A stretch of 64,000 nt of DNA from Lycorma delicatula. Lineage: Eukaryota > Arthropoda > Insecta > Hemiptera > Fulgoridae. Shown here piece after piece: positions 23,801-34,996 of this stretch. Positions within the stretch are counted from its first letter, which is position 1, and every line of letters begins with the position of its first letter. The notes beneath the pieces were generated by a model, which saw only the letters and a program-made list of their open reading frames with translations, made no database searches and was not told the origin of the DNA. The stretch lies in NCBI RefSeq assembly GCF_047948215.1, contig NC_134456.1, positions 81,422,515 to 81,486,514 of the forward strand, in the 5' to 3' direction. A program made the translations under genes and the position numbers.

Positions 23801-26308
23801 TTTTATTTCACTTTTAGATGAGTCAAGTTATCATTTTTTTCAAATTTCGTGTCCACAGTCCATTACGTCTTGTAATACTACTCATCTTTTTTCTATCTTT
23901 TAAATGTGATAATACTTTTACCAAAATTTGATACAAAGTTCTTTAAATTATTGCCCTAATTTTCTTTCAGTTATTGAAGTCATTTGTTACACAATGCTAT
24001 TTTTGGCCTAATTAATTCAATCAGGTGTAGCTCAGAATGATACAGAAGCAATCTCAATGTCCTCTTCATTCCACTACCTGAGCGAAGTAATATTCTACAA
24101 ATTATTATTACTTGTTTATTTTCACCAGTTTGTAAAGTTCAGATTTTAACATAGATTTTCATTCTTATATCATGGAACATTCTTATTTTTTACCCATCCC
24201 AACAAATACTATCTTTTTACTGTTTGAATTTGAAGGATAGGTTTTTTGTTTTGTATGGAGCATTATTTAGCACCAAAATTTAATTTTCAGGAAGATCTCT
24301 GATCAACTGACATTTAATCCATTTTTCTTTGTTTATTTATTTCATTATGCTTATCCGCTCTTGTTTGAAAATTTAAAAATCAAACTGGCATTTCCATTCC
24401 TCTTCCCTACCTCCAACATAGATTAACCTTTGATCCCTTCTGTAACTGTTAATAGATTTATAAGACTACCTACTACTGTTCATTTACATCACAAGACTTG
24501 TCAGAAAATGTAATAGAGCATACCTTCCATCCTGCATTCTCAAATATAATACAAATATGCAGTTCATTTGAAGTAAGTATCATATTTAACAATATATTAT
24601 ATTATATTTAACATTTATCATATTTGAACCCCATGTTCCTTAAAATTTGCATTGTTTCACAGTTGAAATTAAATTTTAATTCCAGATGCTCTAGCTTCAA
24701 CACCCTTTTTGAAGTATGCACTCTGTGATGGGTTTTACGGAAATTACATATTATTTCCCTAAACATACATTTCTGAAAATTATCAATGTTTTAGTTTTTT
24801 GTTTATTCTTGGATGAATTTTGCCTAGCATGAATGTTCTGTTTTCAACTAATTGTTTTGCTTTTGTCCATAATTTCCTTTATGTGTGAACTGTTACCCCA
24901 CAAAGATATTGACCATGCAATCCTGAATTTCTAAATATAACACTCGGAGATTTTCATTTGATGGGTTTTTAAATACATTCATAATGAGACATTCACTCTG
25001 GCTTTTAACTGACATTCCTTTTTCTAAGAAGTATATCAGTTTTGGTTGAGACATTTTGATTTATCACTAAATAATATTATTTGTTGTCAGTAGTATTGAA
25101 AACCACTGTATTGTTGCAGATATTAAGTACAGTTTATTGTAATTTTAAAAAACAATAAGTACAGACAAAATGCAAAATGCAATAGCCACAACACTGTCAA
25201 ATGGTACAAAGGGATTGAAGATTAAAACATTTGTTTTATGTCACACAACAGTTCACTCCATTCTCCATCCTACATACTCCCATTGCATCTACCAAACACC
25301 AACACATACCCAAAAGCATGCAAAATGAACTCTGTGCATCAATCAACTACACTTATAAAATCTAGTTTACTCTACATGCTTCTAAACTGTTTATAAGGCA
25401 ACTTTCTTTAATTGCCATTTGACTGCAATTTTAATTTTTTTTTCTGAGTAGATTTGAAAACTTAATATAACTATAAATAGAAATTTATTCCTACAACCTA
25501 ATTCGTGTCCCTTATATATTTAAAATGTGTTGGGGTGCCACAAAGGTTGTTCTGTCTGTGCAAAAAGTTGAACCATAATTGCAGGTAAACTGTAACTATT
25601 GATTCTGTCTTCTGCCCACCATTTGTTATTAAGTTATATTAATTTAGCTTGTCAGTAGAATAGAATAGAATACAACAGATCTTCATGTTAACTGTCACTT
25701 CATAAATGAGAGACACAATTACCCATGGGTTGTGAAAAAATAAAATGTTCCAATAGCTAAGGCAACTTCTTCACTTATTTAATTTCCAATAATATTACAA
25801 ACCTAGAAGTTTTTTGTGGCCAACATTCATTGGTTCTTTACTACTCGTTTGTTGTTTTTAATAACACATTACTAGACAAATGTTTTTTTTTTAATTGCAG
25901 TCTTCTAAAGGTTGAAGAGTTAATTAAAAAGTTAATCTTCAAATGTATGTAATATACCTTAAGAGTCTTTAAATAAGTTGAGAATCAAAATGTAGTGAGA
26001 TTAATGATAGTTTAACTAAATGTACAAAGAAGCCAAGCAGATGTTGTTTGTATTGTTTACTATTCACATTAGATTCTCCACTACCACTTTTTTTAAATAT
26101 TTTTTTTTTATCCCATGGTAACTCAACTGGTCAAAAATTGTACTTAAATCTAATCATAAACATACAACTATCAAACTTGCAATTGGGTAGGGAAAAGATT
26201 CTTCACCGAAGTAAAAACACTTTCAAATTAAAACTGCTATAACCTTTTTATAATATTTTCCTGTCATAGGTATTAACAGCATATGCTAATCTATCAATGT
26301 TGAAAATT
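20816..26308. other. long intron, mostly unassigned AT-rich DNA
   Basis: No exon is supported between the exons at 12902 and 26910. Small structures are a 13-base stem at 22338-22350/22375-22387 (TTTTGAATGTGGG and its complement) and a perfect 11-base stem around 23450-23475 (CCCAGGTAAAA, 3-base loop, TTTTACCTGGG). The region 23940-25000 has the texture of old minus-strand retroelement sequence, but I could not read a domain with confidence. Confidence 0.4.
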
Positions 26309-26510
26309 GTATCTACGTAATATTGATTACTCCTTTATATGTTTCCTTTATAATTAAGGATTCTAAAATATTGAGAATTTATTATAAATAATGCTGGACC
26401 TAGTATTGGACCTACTCCTTCTAGATCTTATTTCATTTCTAAACATAATTTCCCTTTCTACCTGTAAGTTACCTTCTAAATCAATTAAATGATAACTGTA
26501 AAAACATACA
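26309..26510. repeat. dispersed repeat, copy A
   Basis: Diverged direct copy of 27274-27545. Shared blocks include GATAATATTGATTA-like starts, ATTGAGAAT..TTATTA, ATTTCATTTC.AAACAT, and TTCCCTTTCTA.CTGTAAGTT followed by ACCTTCTAA. It lies about 0.4 kb before the exon at 26910. Confidence 0.65.
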
Positions 26511-26909
26511 ACTGGTATCCCTGTTGTATAGATGTATTTTCACCAATTTTTGCAGTTTGAGTTCAAAATTCACCCCTTTACACATAAATTTTGTTTTACC
26601 AAAAACAAAATTTACCTAGATGAACCAATATCACTAGATAGTGGGAGAAGCTGTACTTCCACCATTCTGCCCTGAGCAAAATGGCAACATTCAAATGACG
26701 GTCAATGTTTGCCTTCTGAATACATAATTCCCTCAAATACTACCTCCCTTTAATAGCATACATAATATGAAACATTTGAAAGAGTTTTAATAAATTAACA
26801 GACTGCCTTTTTTTTTTTTTAATTCAGGTAAATGAGAGCTACATTTTTATAATAGTATTTTGATTTTATATTTTCAATTATTTATTTATGTGTGAACTTG
26901 CATTGGCAG

Positions 26910-27188
26910 GGCCAGATTGCTTTCTTACAAAATGTTGAGTGTAAACTTAAAGAAGTCTGCAAACAAAGAGATGAACTGAAGAAGCAAATAGAAGAAATTT
27001 GTTCATCAAAACCAACTGGTGGTGGAGTGGCTGAAGATATAAAAAGATTAAAAATACTTGAATGCCAGAAAAAAGAAATTGAAAAAGAAAGAGATAGTCT
27101 ACGTTGTAAGTTAGAGAAGTTAGAATGTAAATCTATAGAAAAAGATAATGAAATTAATAAACTGACAACAAAGGCAAATAAACTTCAA
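26910..27188 (+). CDS. coiled-coil exon
   Basis: The acceptor is ttggcag and the donor GTAAGT (strong). It is 279 bases, 93 codons, phase 0 at both ends. The protein begins GQIAFLQNVECKLKEVCKQ and goes on with Lys/Glu-rich helix (RDELKKQIEEI), a Gly-containing break (SSKPTGGGVAED), and a second helix (CQKKEIEKERDSLRCKLEKL, then KDNEINKLTTKANKLQ). Heptad spacing is clear on both sides of the break. It continues the coiled coil of 12902-13111 in frame. Family unknown. Confidence 0.85.
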
Positions 27189-27273
27189 GTAAGTTCAAAT
27201 GACAATATTTATTTAGTTACAAAGATCTTAAAAACTTGTTTTGTTGTATTCAGTTAAAAATAACTGAAGGTAT

Positions 27274-27545
27274 GTGTATCTAGATAATATTGATTATTCA
27301 AATAGTATGTTATAGACCTTCCCATAAACCTACTTATTCTATTTCCCTTAAAATTAAGAGTTCGAAACACTGAGAATGGTTTATTAAAAATAAAGCTGGT
27401 CTTAGTGTTGAGTCTGCAATACTTGAAAAAGTTGGGGCTTCTAACTTATAACTACTTCTTCTGGAGCTTATTTCATTTCCAAACATTCTTTCCCTTTCTA
27501 TCTGTAAGTTACCTTCTAAGCCAGTTAGACAATAACTGTAAATAC
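27274..27545. repeat. dispersed repeat, copy B
   Basis: Same orientation and family as 26309-26510, with an extra internal segment around 27410-27465. It ends next to a GT-rich simple repeat at 27548-27572. The open minus-strand frame at 27334-27582 lies within it and is not a gene. Confidence 0.65.
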
Positions 27546-28472
27546 TGTATGTGTGCGTGTGTGTATGCGTGAACAGTAACATGTAACTTTAGCACGTGAA
27601 AGTACTAGTTACATGTTACTTTAATAACATGTAACTAAATAACTGCTGTAATTATTTACAGCAGATAAGGTATATACAGTGTACTATAGCTTGTCGAAGC
27701 CGAATTGGCCCACATCTTAACAGCAAAGCTGTATATCTTGCTGCCTAAAGAGCATGGGTTTATAATATTATTCAATTAAAGACAGTATATATATATATAT
27801 ATATATATACGGTAGGACTACTGTTTATTCCAATCGATAAACAACAAATTGTTACAAACAATGAATAAATCCTGAGTTAATTAAATTAATAATTTATTTC
27901 TTTACTAGATACTAAAATAGATATGTCACGCAATATTATGCAGACTAATCGGCTGTTACTGATTAGTATTTAGGCCTAAATGTATTTAATTATAGTTTTA
28001 TAATTGTATAAAATACCCAACCCAAACACGCACAAGATTGTTGTCTATTGTTTATGCTGCCTTCTTCGCCCTTTGTTCTGGGAATGATGAACAACCTTAT
28101 CTACCTAGGATGAGTCATACATAAGAAAAATTTCTTTATTCAGGTATGTGTAAATAATAACCGAACGATGTGTCATTCTAAACATTAAATCTCTATTTAC
28201 ACATACTGTTACTGATTCAATCAGAAACTAACTTGTTTTTTGTAAATGATTCCGTTCTAATTTATACTGTATTTGCAGTAATATCCAACTAATTGTGTGT
28301 ATCCAAAAATTGTATGTATAAAGTTATCGTCCAATTCTTTTTCAATTCGCGTTCTTTTTCAATTCTTGAAGTAGTTTTGGTGAAATTTTAAAAGTAATTT
28401 ATTCACGTTAATAGTAAATTTTTGTTGGCGCTGTTCATATAGTAGTGAATTGATTTTATTATTTTGAATATT
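27546..28472. other. intron with simple repeats
   Basis: It contains short inverted ACATGTAACT motifs at 27578-27636 and a (TA)n run at about 27786-27810. No gene is seen. Sequence from about 28330 to 28472 is probably the 5' UTR or terminus of the transposon whose coding start lies at 28473. Confidence 0.45.
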
Positions 28473-28637
28473 ATGTCTAATTTACGTGGAAAAGGCACTT
28501 ACCGACAACAGAAAAAAATTATACACGTTTTTAATTACATCGCAGGAGAAGCTGCAGTTGCAATGTTTGTTAGTGACCCCAAAAAAGTTGTAGAACGTGT
28601 TGCGTCTGCCACAGGAGTATCAAAAAGAACGGTTTAA
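28473..28637 (+). pseudogene. N-terminal helix-turn-helix domain of a DNA transposase, truncated
   Basis: An ATG at 28473 opens a 54-codon frame reading MSNLRGKGTYRQQKKIIHVF and later KKVVERVASATGVSKRTV, then a stop at 28635-28637. The pattern of a helical start, then ERVAxATGVSxxTV, is the N-terminal DNA-binding part of a common insect transposase group related to Tc1/mariner-type DDE enzymes. The frame is intact up to TV and ends within three bases of a hAT-like terminus (CAGTGGTTCCCAA at 28640). The simplest reading is that a hAT-type insertion cut the gene. No catalytic domain follows. Confidence 0.55.
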
Positions 28638-28639
28638 CG

Positions 28640-28890
28640 CAGTGGTTCCCAATCTTTTCCAAGTTTCGGGGCCCTTTTTCAATTATAATTTTTCCATGGC
28701 GTCCTAAGTAAAAGTATGACTACTCGTAAGTAAGAGATAGAAAATAAATAAAACTCGTGTACCTTCATTATTTTTTTACTTTATTAACATTAACCTAATA
28801 GTTATAAATGTCTTGGTTCTATTAATTATGAAGCTTTTACAATATTTCAAACAACATGAGCACCCCGCGGGGCCACGGGGTGCTCATTTT
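28640..28890 (+). mobile_element. hAT-like terminal fragment
   Basis: It starts CAGTGGTTCCCAATCTTTTC, which has the CAGxGGTTCCCAA form of many hAT ends, with GTTTAACG directly before it. No matching inverted end or repeat of GTTTAACG was found downstream, so the right end is lost or lies beyond what I can recognise. The fragment includes a G+C-rich stem at 28858-28885 (GAGCACCCCG, 8-base loop, CGGGGTGCTC). Confidence 0.5.
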
Positions 28891-29568
28891 TGCACCCCAC
28901 TCTTTAGGCCAATCATCACGCATATGAAAAAATTGACAAAAACATCAAATTTTTAATTTGAAGCTATGACTTTCACATAATCTTACATATCCCCATCAAA
29001 GCTTGTTGTCAAATCCATTCTGAGATACCGTCCTAAAATTATTTTTTGCCTTTTAGTGCGTTTAATTTAAGAGTAGTGTTTAATTTTTTGTCTACTTTTT
29101 AGTGCATTTAATATGAGTGGTTTTTTTAATATATTTTTTTATTTTCTCAGTTTTAGTCTTCATAAGTTTATACTTTACAACTGTGCTAGCGCACAGGTTT
29201 GAACGAATTTACCGAAAGATCGGATCTGTACGTTTTACGGTGAGCGAGGGAAATCAAAACATAGAGCTAAACGATTTAATTTGCGGATAACAAAGATCCG
29301 GTCGATCAAGAGTGTGCCCAATGTGTTAAACAATTAGTGTTCCTCCTACTGATACATACGCCGTGGAGGAGGATGGAAAAATTTTTCAGATCGCTAGGAC
29401 CGACCGTTTTCGAGATATCTGCAATTTCGTCCGAAAATTCGGATCCGGTTGAAAAGAACTAAATTTTTCCAAAACTTCGGCTGCTACTGTACGTTATTTC
29501 TAGTAGGAACTGTACACCCTAATATATATCTCACTTAAAATTTCTTTCATTAAGAAAATATGCATATA
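28891..29568. other. unassigned repetitive-looking sequence
   Basis: Composition is less AT-rich than typical intron, with phrases such as TTTTCGAGATATCTGCAATTT that are common in insect dispersed repeats. No coding domain is seen. Confidence 0.35.
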
Positions 29569-29907
29569 AACGAGGTTGCATGAGTTTAAGGGGAATTTTT
29601 TTCACTAAGCAATTTAGGGGCATCTTAGCGACTTGAAAATGTATTGACATCAGGAACAAATCTGCATGCAAAATTTCAGACCAAATGGATAACCGGAAGT
29701 GCTTAAAAATTCGACTGAAAGGTTCCGTACCGTAAACGAGGTTGCATAAGTTCAAGTGGCAATTTTCACTTAGTAACTTAGGGTCATCTTACCGACTTGA
29801 TATTGTTACTAAAATGTGTTGTCATCAGGAGAAAACGTGTATGAAAAATTTCAGAACGAATGGATAAGCGGAAGTGCTTCAAAATTCGACTGAAGAGTTT
29901 TCTGTAT
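29569..29907. repeat. two-copy diverged tandem repeat, unit about 165 bases
   Basis: Unit 1 (29569-29729) and unit 2 (29735-29907) both begin AAACGAGGTTGCAT(A/G)AGTT. Both share TTAG(G)GGxCATCTTA.CGACTTGA, GACATCAGGA/GTCATCAGGA, AAAATTTCAGA, ATGGATAA.CGGAAGTGCTT and AAATTCGACTGAA. The minus-strand open frame at 29531-29755 is an accident of this repeat. The mariner derivative begins about 55 bases further on. Confidence 0.75.
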
Positions 29908-29962
29908 CATGAAACTCATATGTGTAGTCCAAGAGCGATTTAATATAAGAGTGGTAAAAATA

Positions 29963-30321
29963 CGAGGTGTGGCTATTAAAATATTTTCAATATACACCTC
30001 TCCTCTAACCCTATAACGTTCCATGCGAATTTTCCACTGTTCGAAACAATGCTGGAAGTCTTCTTCTGCGAGCTCTTTCATGATGCGTGCCGCTTTTTTC
30101 ACAGCTTCAACGGTCTGAAATTTTGTTCCTTCTAATGCAGATTTGACCTTTGGGAACAAATAAAAGTCACATGGTGCCAGTTCAGGCGAATAAGCGGATG
30201 CTCTATGTTATATACTTGTCTAGAAACGTGAGGCTTCACGCTACACAGCTGTCGGTCGTACAAATTTGGCGCGTGCGTAGTTCTTCTGTAGCAGCATTAA
30301 TCTCGTTATAGCCACACCTTG
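29963..30321 (-). mobile_element. internally deleted mariner (non-autonomous)
   Basis: The ends are CGAGGTGTGGCTATTAA on the left and TTATAGCCACACCTTG on the right, near-perfect inverted repeats flanked by TA at 29961-29962 and 30322-30323. On the minus strand the C-terminal part of a mariner transposase survives: SPELAPCDFYLFPKVKSALE, then KELAEEDFQHCFEQWKIRM and ERYRVRGEVYIE. The third catalytic D is visible in the LAPCDFY box. Everything from the start codon to just before that box is missing. The 359 base element would need a transposase from elsewhere. Confidence 0.85.
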
Positions 30322-30323
30322 TA

Positions 30324-31379
30324 AGATAGCTAAATATTTGTGTATTGTTTTATTCGGTTATGAATTTATTTTTTTTTAATATAAATATAAGACTAAAAAT
30401 AATTCAAAAATTTATTATGTGAATTTGTTTAACTGATTGGAATAAACATTAGTATAAAAAAAATATTAAAAAAAAAATTATACAATAAATTTATATAAAA
30501 AAATTAGTTATTATATATTCTCTTATTATATTGTATAAAATGTAAAATTTATTATATCTATCGTATGTATACTGTCTTCCACAAGTAGCATAGTATAACT
30601 CTGCGCTAGCTAGGCAACCATTGCTTAGATCAGATCTGTGCCAATTTGGTTTGGACAAGCTATAGCAACATACTCTAACTTTGATAAAATTTATAAATAT
30701 CTTAATTTAAACCTATCTTGCAACTAACTTTTTCGCACCATCAGGTGGGGTTGTTCCCACCATAGTGGGTTGTTTCATTCCAACTTGTTGCCTATTACAT
30801 GTTACTGTATATGTAAAATTTACGTAATTGCAATTTCTGATTATACTGTTACCTGATATGCAACCAACCAACAGCAAAGGCATCATAATAGTTTCGTTGA
30901 CCATCAGGGTAAGAAGATTTGTGTAATTATGTATGTATTTATTTGTGGTTCTATCTTTCAGCACATTCTAATATACTCATTTAATGAAATGCTTTGGTTA
31001 ATAAATTAATTAACCAAAAAATGTTTCCAGAATGAAGCTGCAAGATGGCTTTAAATTGAGTTACTCATAAATGTCATAAGGCTGTTTAAGCAACTTGGGA
31101 CAATTAAAATATCCTTAATCTTTTTGGCTTTGAAGACAGTTAGTTATCTTATACGACACCAATTTTCGAAGTATACTTGTTTTATTTTGGTATTGTATTG
31201 ATAAAATATTTTTTATATAAATAATGAAGCACATTTGCTTGCAATCAGCCTTGCATAACATAAATCAAAGAGCATCTTGATAACAAAAAAATGGCCTCTT
31301 CCTGTCAATATTGAAATGTATGGCAAAAATTTCACATTACTGCACATCCATGACAGAAGATTACTTTCACAATTGCTTC
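30324..31379. other. intron sequence, no gene seen
   Basis: AT-rich. The minus-strand open frame at 30713-30964 has no recognised domain. Confidence 0.45.
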
Positions 31380-31650
31380 TTTTGTTTTTTTTTTTTGTCT
31401 TCAGTCATTTGAGACTGGTTTGATGCAACTCTCCAAGATTCCCTATCTAGTGCTAGTCGTTTCATTTCAGTATATCCTCTACATCCTACATCCCTAACAA
31501 TTTGTTTTACATATTCCATGTTATTTTTTAATTTTCTGGTGACCCCTACCTTAGTAGTCCCCACCCGGAGATCCGAATGGGGGACTAGTTTACCTCCAGA
31601 ATATTTTACCAAGGAAGGCGCCTCCATCATTGTTATATGAAAATGCAGTT
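31380..31650 (-). repeat. dispersed insect repeat (SINE or non-LTR 3' end)
   Basis: The plus-strand text GTCTTCAGTCATTTGAGACT, followed by GGTTTGATGCAACTCTCCAAG and a second module with CCCCACCCGGAGATCCGAAT, is of a type I recall as highly repeated in hemipteran and other insect assemblies. A T-rich tract at 31380-31396 on the plus strand would be the poly(A) tail if the element reads on the minus strand. The minus-strand open frame 31367-31666 is therefore not a gene. Confidence 0.55.
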
Positions 31651-32373
31651 TTTTTGTTAATACCAAATTTCTAATAAATATAATTAATCTGTAAACATCT
31701 TTTCAATCTTTAAATTATGCTCTAACTTCCCAAACCCAATGTAGAATTCAACTCTAAAAGTAATATTAACATTTGAAAAAAAAATCTGGGCTTCCCAACA
31801 AAAAAGATAAATAAAACTTATTTAACATTTTCATAAATTGACCAAAAACATTTGATGATAATTTGGATTTCTGAATAACTGTTGGTATTTGTAGAATATT
31901 GAAGGCAAACTCAGAAATCACCACAGAAAAGTTTAATTATTATTTGATTTAATATATTAAATAAGTATTAAGTTTATACGAAAATTTGTTTTAGGAACTC
32001 TCTTCCATCTTTCATAGGTAAAACTGACTCAAGGAGTTTTGTATTTCCAGTTTTACACAGAGAATAGCAGAAACATTTTAATCAACAATGATGTACTGAT
32101 CGCTAACTTGATTACTCGCTTCTCGCTAATTTCTAATTTTTAGCAATTGAGTGAAAGTTGAAATGTTTATTCCTAAAGGATCTTTAGGAAAACTAAGCCA
32201 CCATTATCAATTTATTAGAAATTTTAAATAGTATTTCTAAGTTGAAAAATTTAGTATTTGCCCAGTGAAGAGCAGGAGTACTTAGATATCTTATATTATT
32301 TTCTGTTCACAAAAATTTGAAATTATAGATTCTTATTTTTGAGTAAAATGATTGAAAAATTTTTTATTTGCAG
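31651..32373. other. intron, no feature seen
   Basis: AT-rich intron up to the acceptor at 32371-32373. Nothing else can be supported. Confidence 0.5.
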
Positions 32374-32548
32374 GAAGCTATATTGTGTTTAGAAGTTTCA
32401 CCTGGTAAAAATCGTAATTGTAATACTGTGAAATGTTGCAATAATAATAATAATAATGATGATGTCATTCCTAAACATTCATCTTCAGATACATGTTTCA
32501 AAGATTTAAAATGTATTCAAGATAATTTGCATTCATTACAAAAAAAAG
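32374..32548 (+). CDS. exon of coiled-coil gene with Asn run
   Basis: The acceptor is tatttgcag and the donor GTAATC. It is 175 bases, entering in phase 0 and leaving in phase 1, which matches the entry of both exon copies at 34770 and 35183. The protein starts EAILCLEVSPGKNRNC and contains an Asn run (six residues encoded by repeated AAT) followed by two Asp. It then has KHSSSDTCFKDLKCIQDNL and a Lys-rich end. The Asn run lies in an AAT repeat and may vary in length between individuals. Confidence 0.75.
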
Positions 32549-33151
32549 GTAATCTTCTATTGATAGAAAAAAAAAGTATGATAGAAAAAAAGAATAAAAA
32601 CTGTGAAAAGAATTAATTAGTACTGTATGAAATATTAATGAACTTAATTCACATCTACACACAGCCACAACTTAAGGCAAGGAATATAGATACCGTATTC
32701 CTTAAATGGAAATTTTTCTCAATACCACTAATCCTTTTGTATTTATTCTGGATTTATTATTGCAACAATTTATAAAATGAAAGGAGAAAATTTTAATTAA
32801 CTATATTTTTATTTTAAAATGTTCTTTTTATATATTAAATATTTAATATATTAAATATTAATATTAAATATTTTTGAATATAATATATATATATATTGAA
32901 TATTAAATATACTGTTTGTAGAATATAATTTTTAAAAATGGTGATGCAGCCACCTCTGGCTAACTTGATACAGAATGACAGTTTTCAGTACTTTATAATA
33001 TTATGTTTGTATGAATATAAAATGTCCTTAAACAAATTAAGATAAGGAATAAATGTAAAAATATCAATTAAACTATATATTTTAGCAAAGTTCAAGCATT
33101 TGTGTTTGTACCTGTTTTTATTTTTGTTTATTATTTTATTTATTATTGAAT
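32549..33151. other. intron, AT-palindromic
   Basis: It contains nested AT-only palindromes at 32830-32910 (TATTAAATATTTAATATA type). No gene is seen. Confidence 0.5.
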
Positions 33152-33672
33152 AATAAATAAAAATTTATTTAATTTTTATTTATTTATTTCAACTGCAACA
33201 AGAATACATAATACATGCACAAAAAGACAGAAGTGCTACAATACAATGCATTATATAAAATATAAACCACTTAATTTAATTTAGCAAGCACTGATATTTT
33301 AATCGATTGACTGTCAATAAATAATAATTTAGCCCTTGATATTGATAAAGATAAGAAAAGAATGGAAGTATGAAAAAAGTATAAAAGTACAAAGCAAAAC
33401 TTGAAGTTTTGCTACATCAAGTTTTGCTTTGTACTTTTATACTTTTTTCATACTTCCATTCTTTTCTTATCTTTATCAATATCAAGGGCTAAATTATTTA
33501 TTGAAAGTCAATCGATTAAACTATCAGTGCTTGCTAAATTAAATTAAGTGGTTTATATTTTATATAATGCATTGTATTGTAGCACTTCTGTCTTTTTGTG
33601 CATGTATTATGTATTCTTGTTGCGGTTGAAATAAATAAATAAAAATTAAAAATTAAATAAATTTTTATTTAT
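33152..33672. repeat. very long near-perfect hairpin (arms about 255 bases)
   Basis: The left arm 33152-33404 and right arm 33417-33672 are reverse complements except for a few substitutions and one small indel, separated by a 12-base loop (AGTTTTGCTACA). The centre is CAAAGCAAAACTTGA, loop, TCAAGTTTTGCTTTG. Each arm ends in AAATAAATAAATAAAAATT-like sequence, which read outward resembles the A-rich 3' end of a retroelement. The structure is intronic and in the sense path of the coiled-coil transcript, so the pre-mRNA would fold here. Confidence 0.9.
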
Positions 33673-34039
33673 AGATGACTAAAATATGTTGAATCCCCAG
33701 CAGTGCAACTCAATTTATTTTTAAATCAACTAGAGCAAAAATAGATTGACAAATATCTCCCACAGAAATAATTATTTGATAAGATTTTTTAATGCAAACA
33801 AACAAATATCTCTTCAAATTCTGCATATGATGAATACCATCAATCCTAAATATTTAATAAAATTCACCTGAGATTAATTTAGGAGTAAGCAGAAGCTGAA
33901 AGCAGACCATAAAGTAAAAATTAGATATTTGGTTTTTAAAGCATTAAGAACTAATTTATTAACATAAAACCATAAGCCTAAATTATCTATCAGTCTGTGA
34001 TTTTACACTTGTGTTTTACATGTGTTCTTACATGATTTT
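33673..34039. other. intron, no feature seen
   Basis: AT-rich sequence between the long hairpin and the RT relic, with no supported gene. Confidence 0.5.
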
Positions 34040-34640
34040 ACTTACTAGAGCAGTATATCTGCAAAACATATAGCTTTACCATAAAATTTATGAGAAAATA
34101 TGTCAGTAATAAAAATTAGAAATAGAACAGATCTAAGAACCTGAGCCCTGAGGGGATATTGCTCACACAATCACCCATAACTACTTTTGTGCCTCATGTG
34201 GAGGGCCCTTCAGCAAACCATTTTAAAGGAAGATCTCTAATTCCAGCACTATACATTTTATCTAATAAAAGCAAATGCTTTACAAATATCAAGAAAACAT
34301 CTTATTTGCTAAATTAACAATAATTAATTGTTGCTTAACTCTATAATAAATAGCTATTATAAACACATGCGATGCAAATTCAGTATTCTACCCTTCTGAA
34401 ACCCAAACTGATGTGATCAAAAGCATTCTCTGATAACAATTAGGACTTTTGAATAAAGTAATGAAATGGGCCGATAGTTGCCAACCACATCTAAAGAACC
34501 TGATTTATTAAATTGAACAATTTTTGCCAATTTGAGGACAGAAGGAAATTACCCATAACAAGACTATTATTAAATATAACAGATAATAAGAGATTTCATA
34601 ATGAAAACAAATTGCCAGAAAACAAATTGCCATATTAAAG
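34040..34640 (-). pseudogene. reverse transcriptase relic of a non-LTR element (Jockey/CR1-like)
   Basis: Minus-strand reading across shifted frames gives FPSVLKLAKIVQFNKSGSLD followed by VVGNYRPISLLYSK (about 34560-34450). It then gives HQFGFQKGR-like text (about 34415-34385) and AGIRDLPLKWFAEGPST (about 34240-34190). NYRPISLL, FGFxxG and AGIRGLPLxWF are standard RT landmarks. No YADD box or intact frame remains. It lies between the long hairpin and the exon duplication. Confidence 0.65.
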
Positions 34641-34769
34641 GTTAACAAGTTCTAAAACTATCAAAAATTAAAGAATTTAAAAATTACTTTAAAAGGTGTT
34701 TTTAAACATTAAACTGTATTATTTTGTTTTATTTTTTTTTAGTGTAACTGAGTGGTCTGTTTGTTTTAG

Positions 34770-34947
34770 TTATACAGCAAGAAAACGTAATAAATAACCA
34801 AAGTAAAGACCTACAAGAACAGCATAATTATATTCTTGAACTGGAAGAACTAAGAGTTGCACTACAAAATAAAGTTCAAAAATTGAAAGAAAAGCAGATT
34901 GAATTATTACAAAGTCGTAATAATGTAACAAGTGATTTATTAATATG
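34770..34947 (+). CDS. duplicate coiled-coil exon, copy 1
   Basis: The acceptor GTTTGTTTTAG is identical to that of copy 3. Entry is in phase 1 and a GTAACA donor at 34948 gives phase 2 exit, the same phases as copy 3. The protein reads IQQENVINNQSKDLQEQHNY, then LEELRVALQNKVQKLKEKQI and a tail ending TSDLLI. It is about 75 percent alike to copy 3 at the protein level by eye but lacks copy 3's last eight or so residues. The frame is intact. It may be an alternative exon or a decaying duplicate. If it were spliced to an exon starting with A, the junction codon would be TGA. Confidence 0.5.
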
Positions 34948-34996
34948 GTAACACTGTGTACTGAGCAGCGTTTAGCAGATGCTAAAACAGTTTGCT

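Noticed and set aside
23940..25000. minus-strand retroelement relic
   Set aside because: Texture resembles decayed antisense coding sequence, but no motif could be read in any frame with confidence.
29531..29755. 74-codon minus-strand open frame
   Set aside because: Falls inside the 165-base tandem repeat and is not maintained in the second unit.
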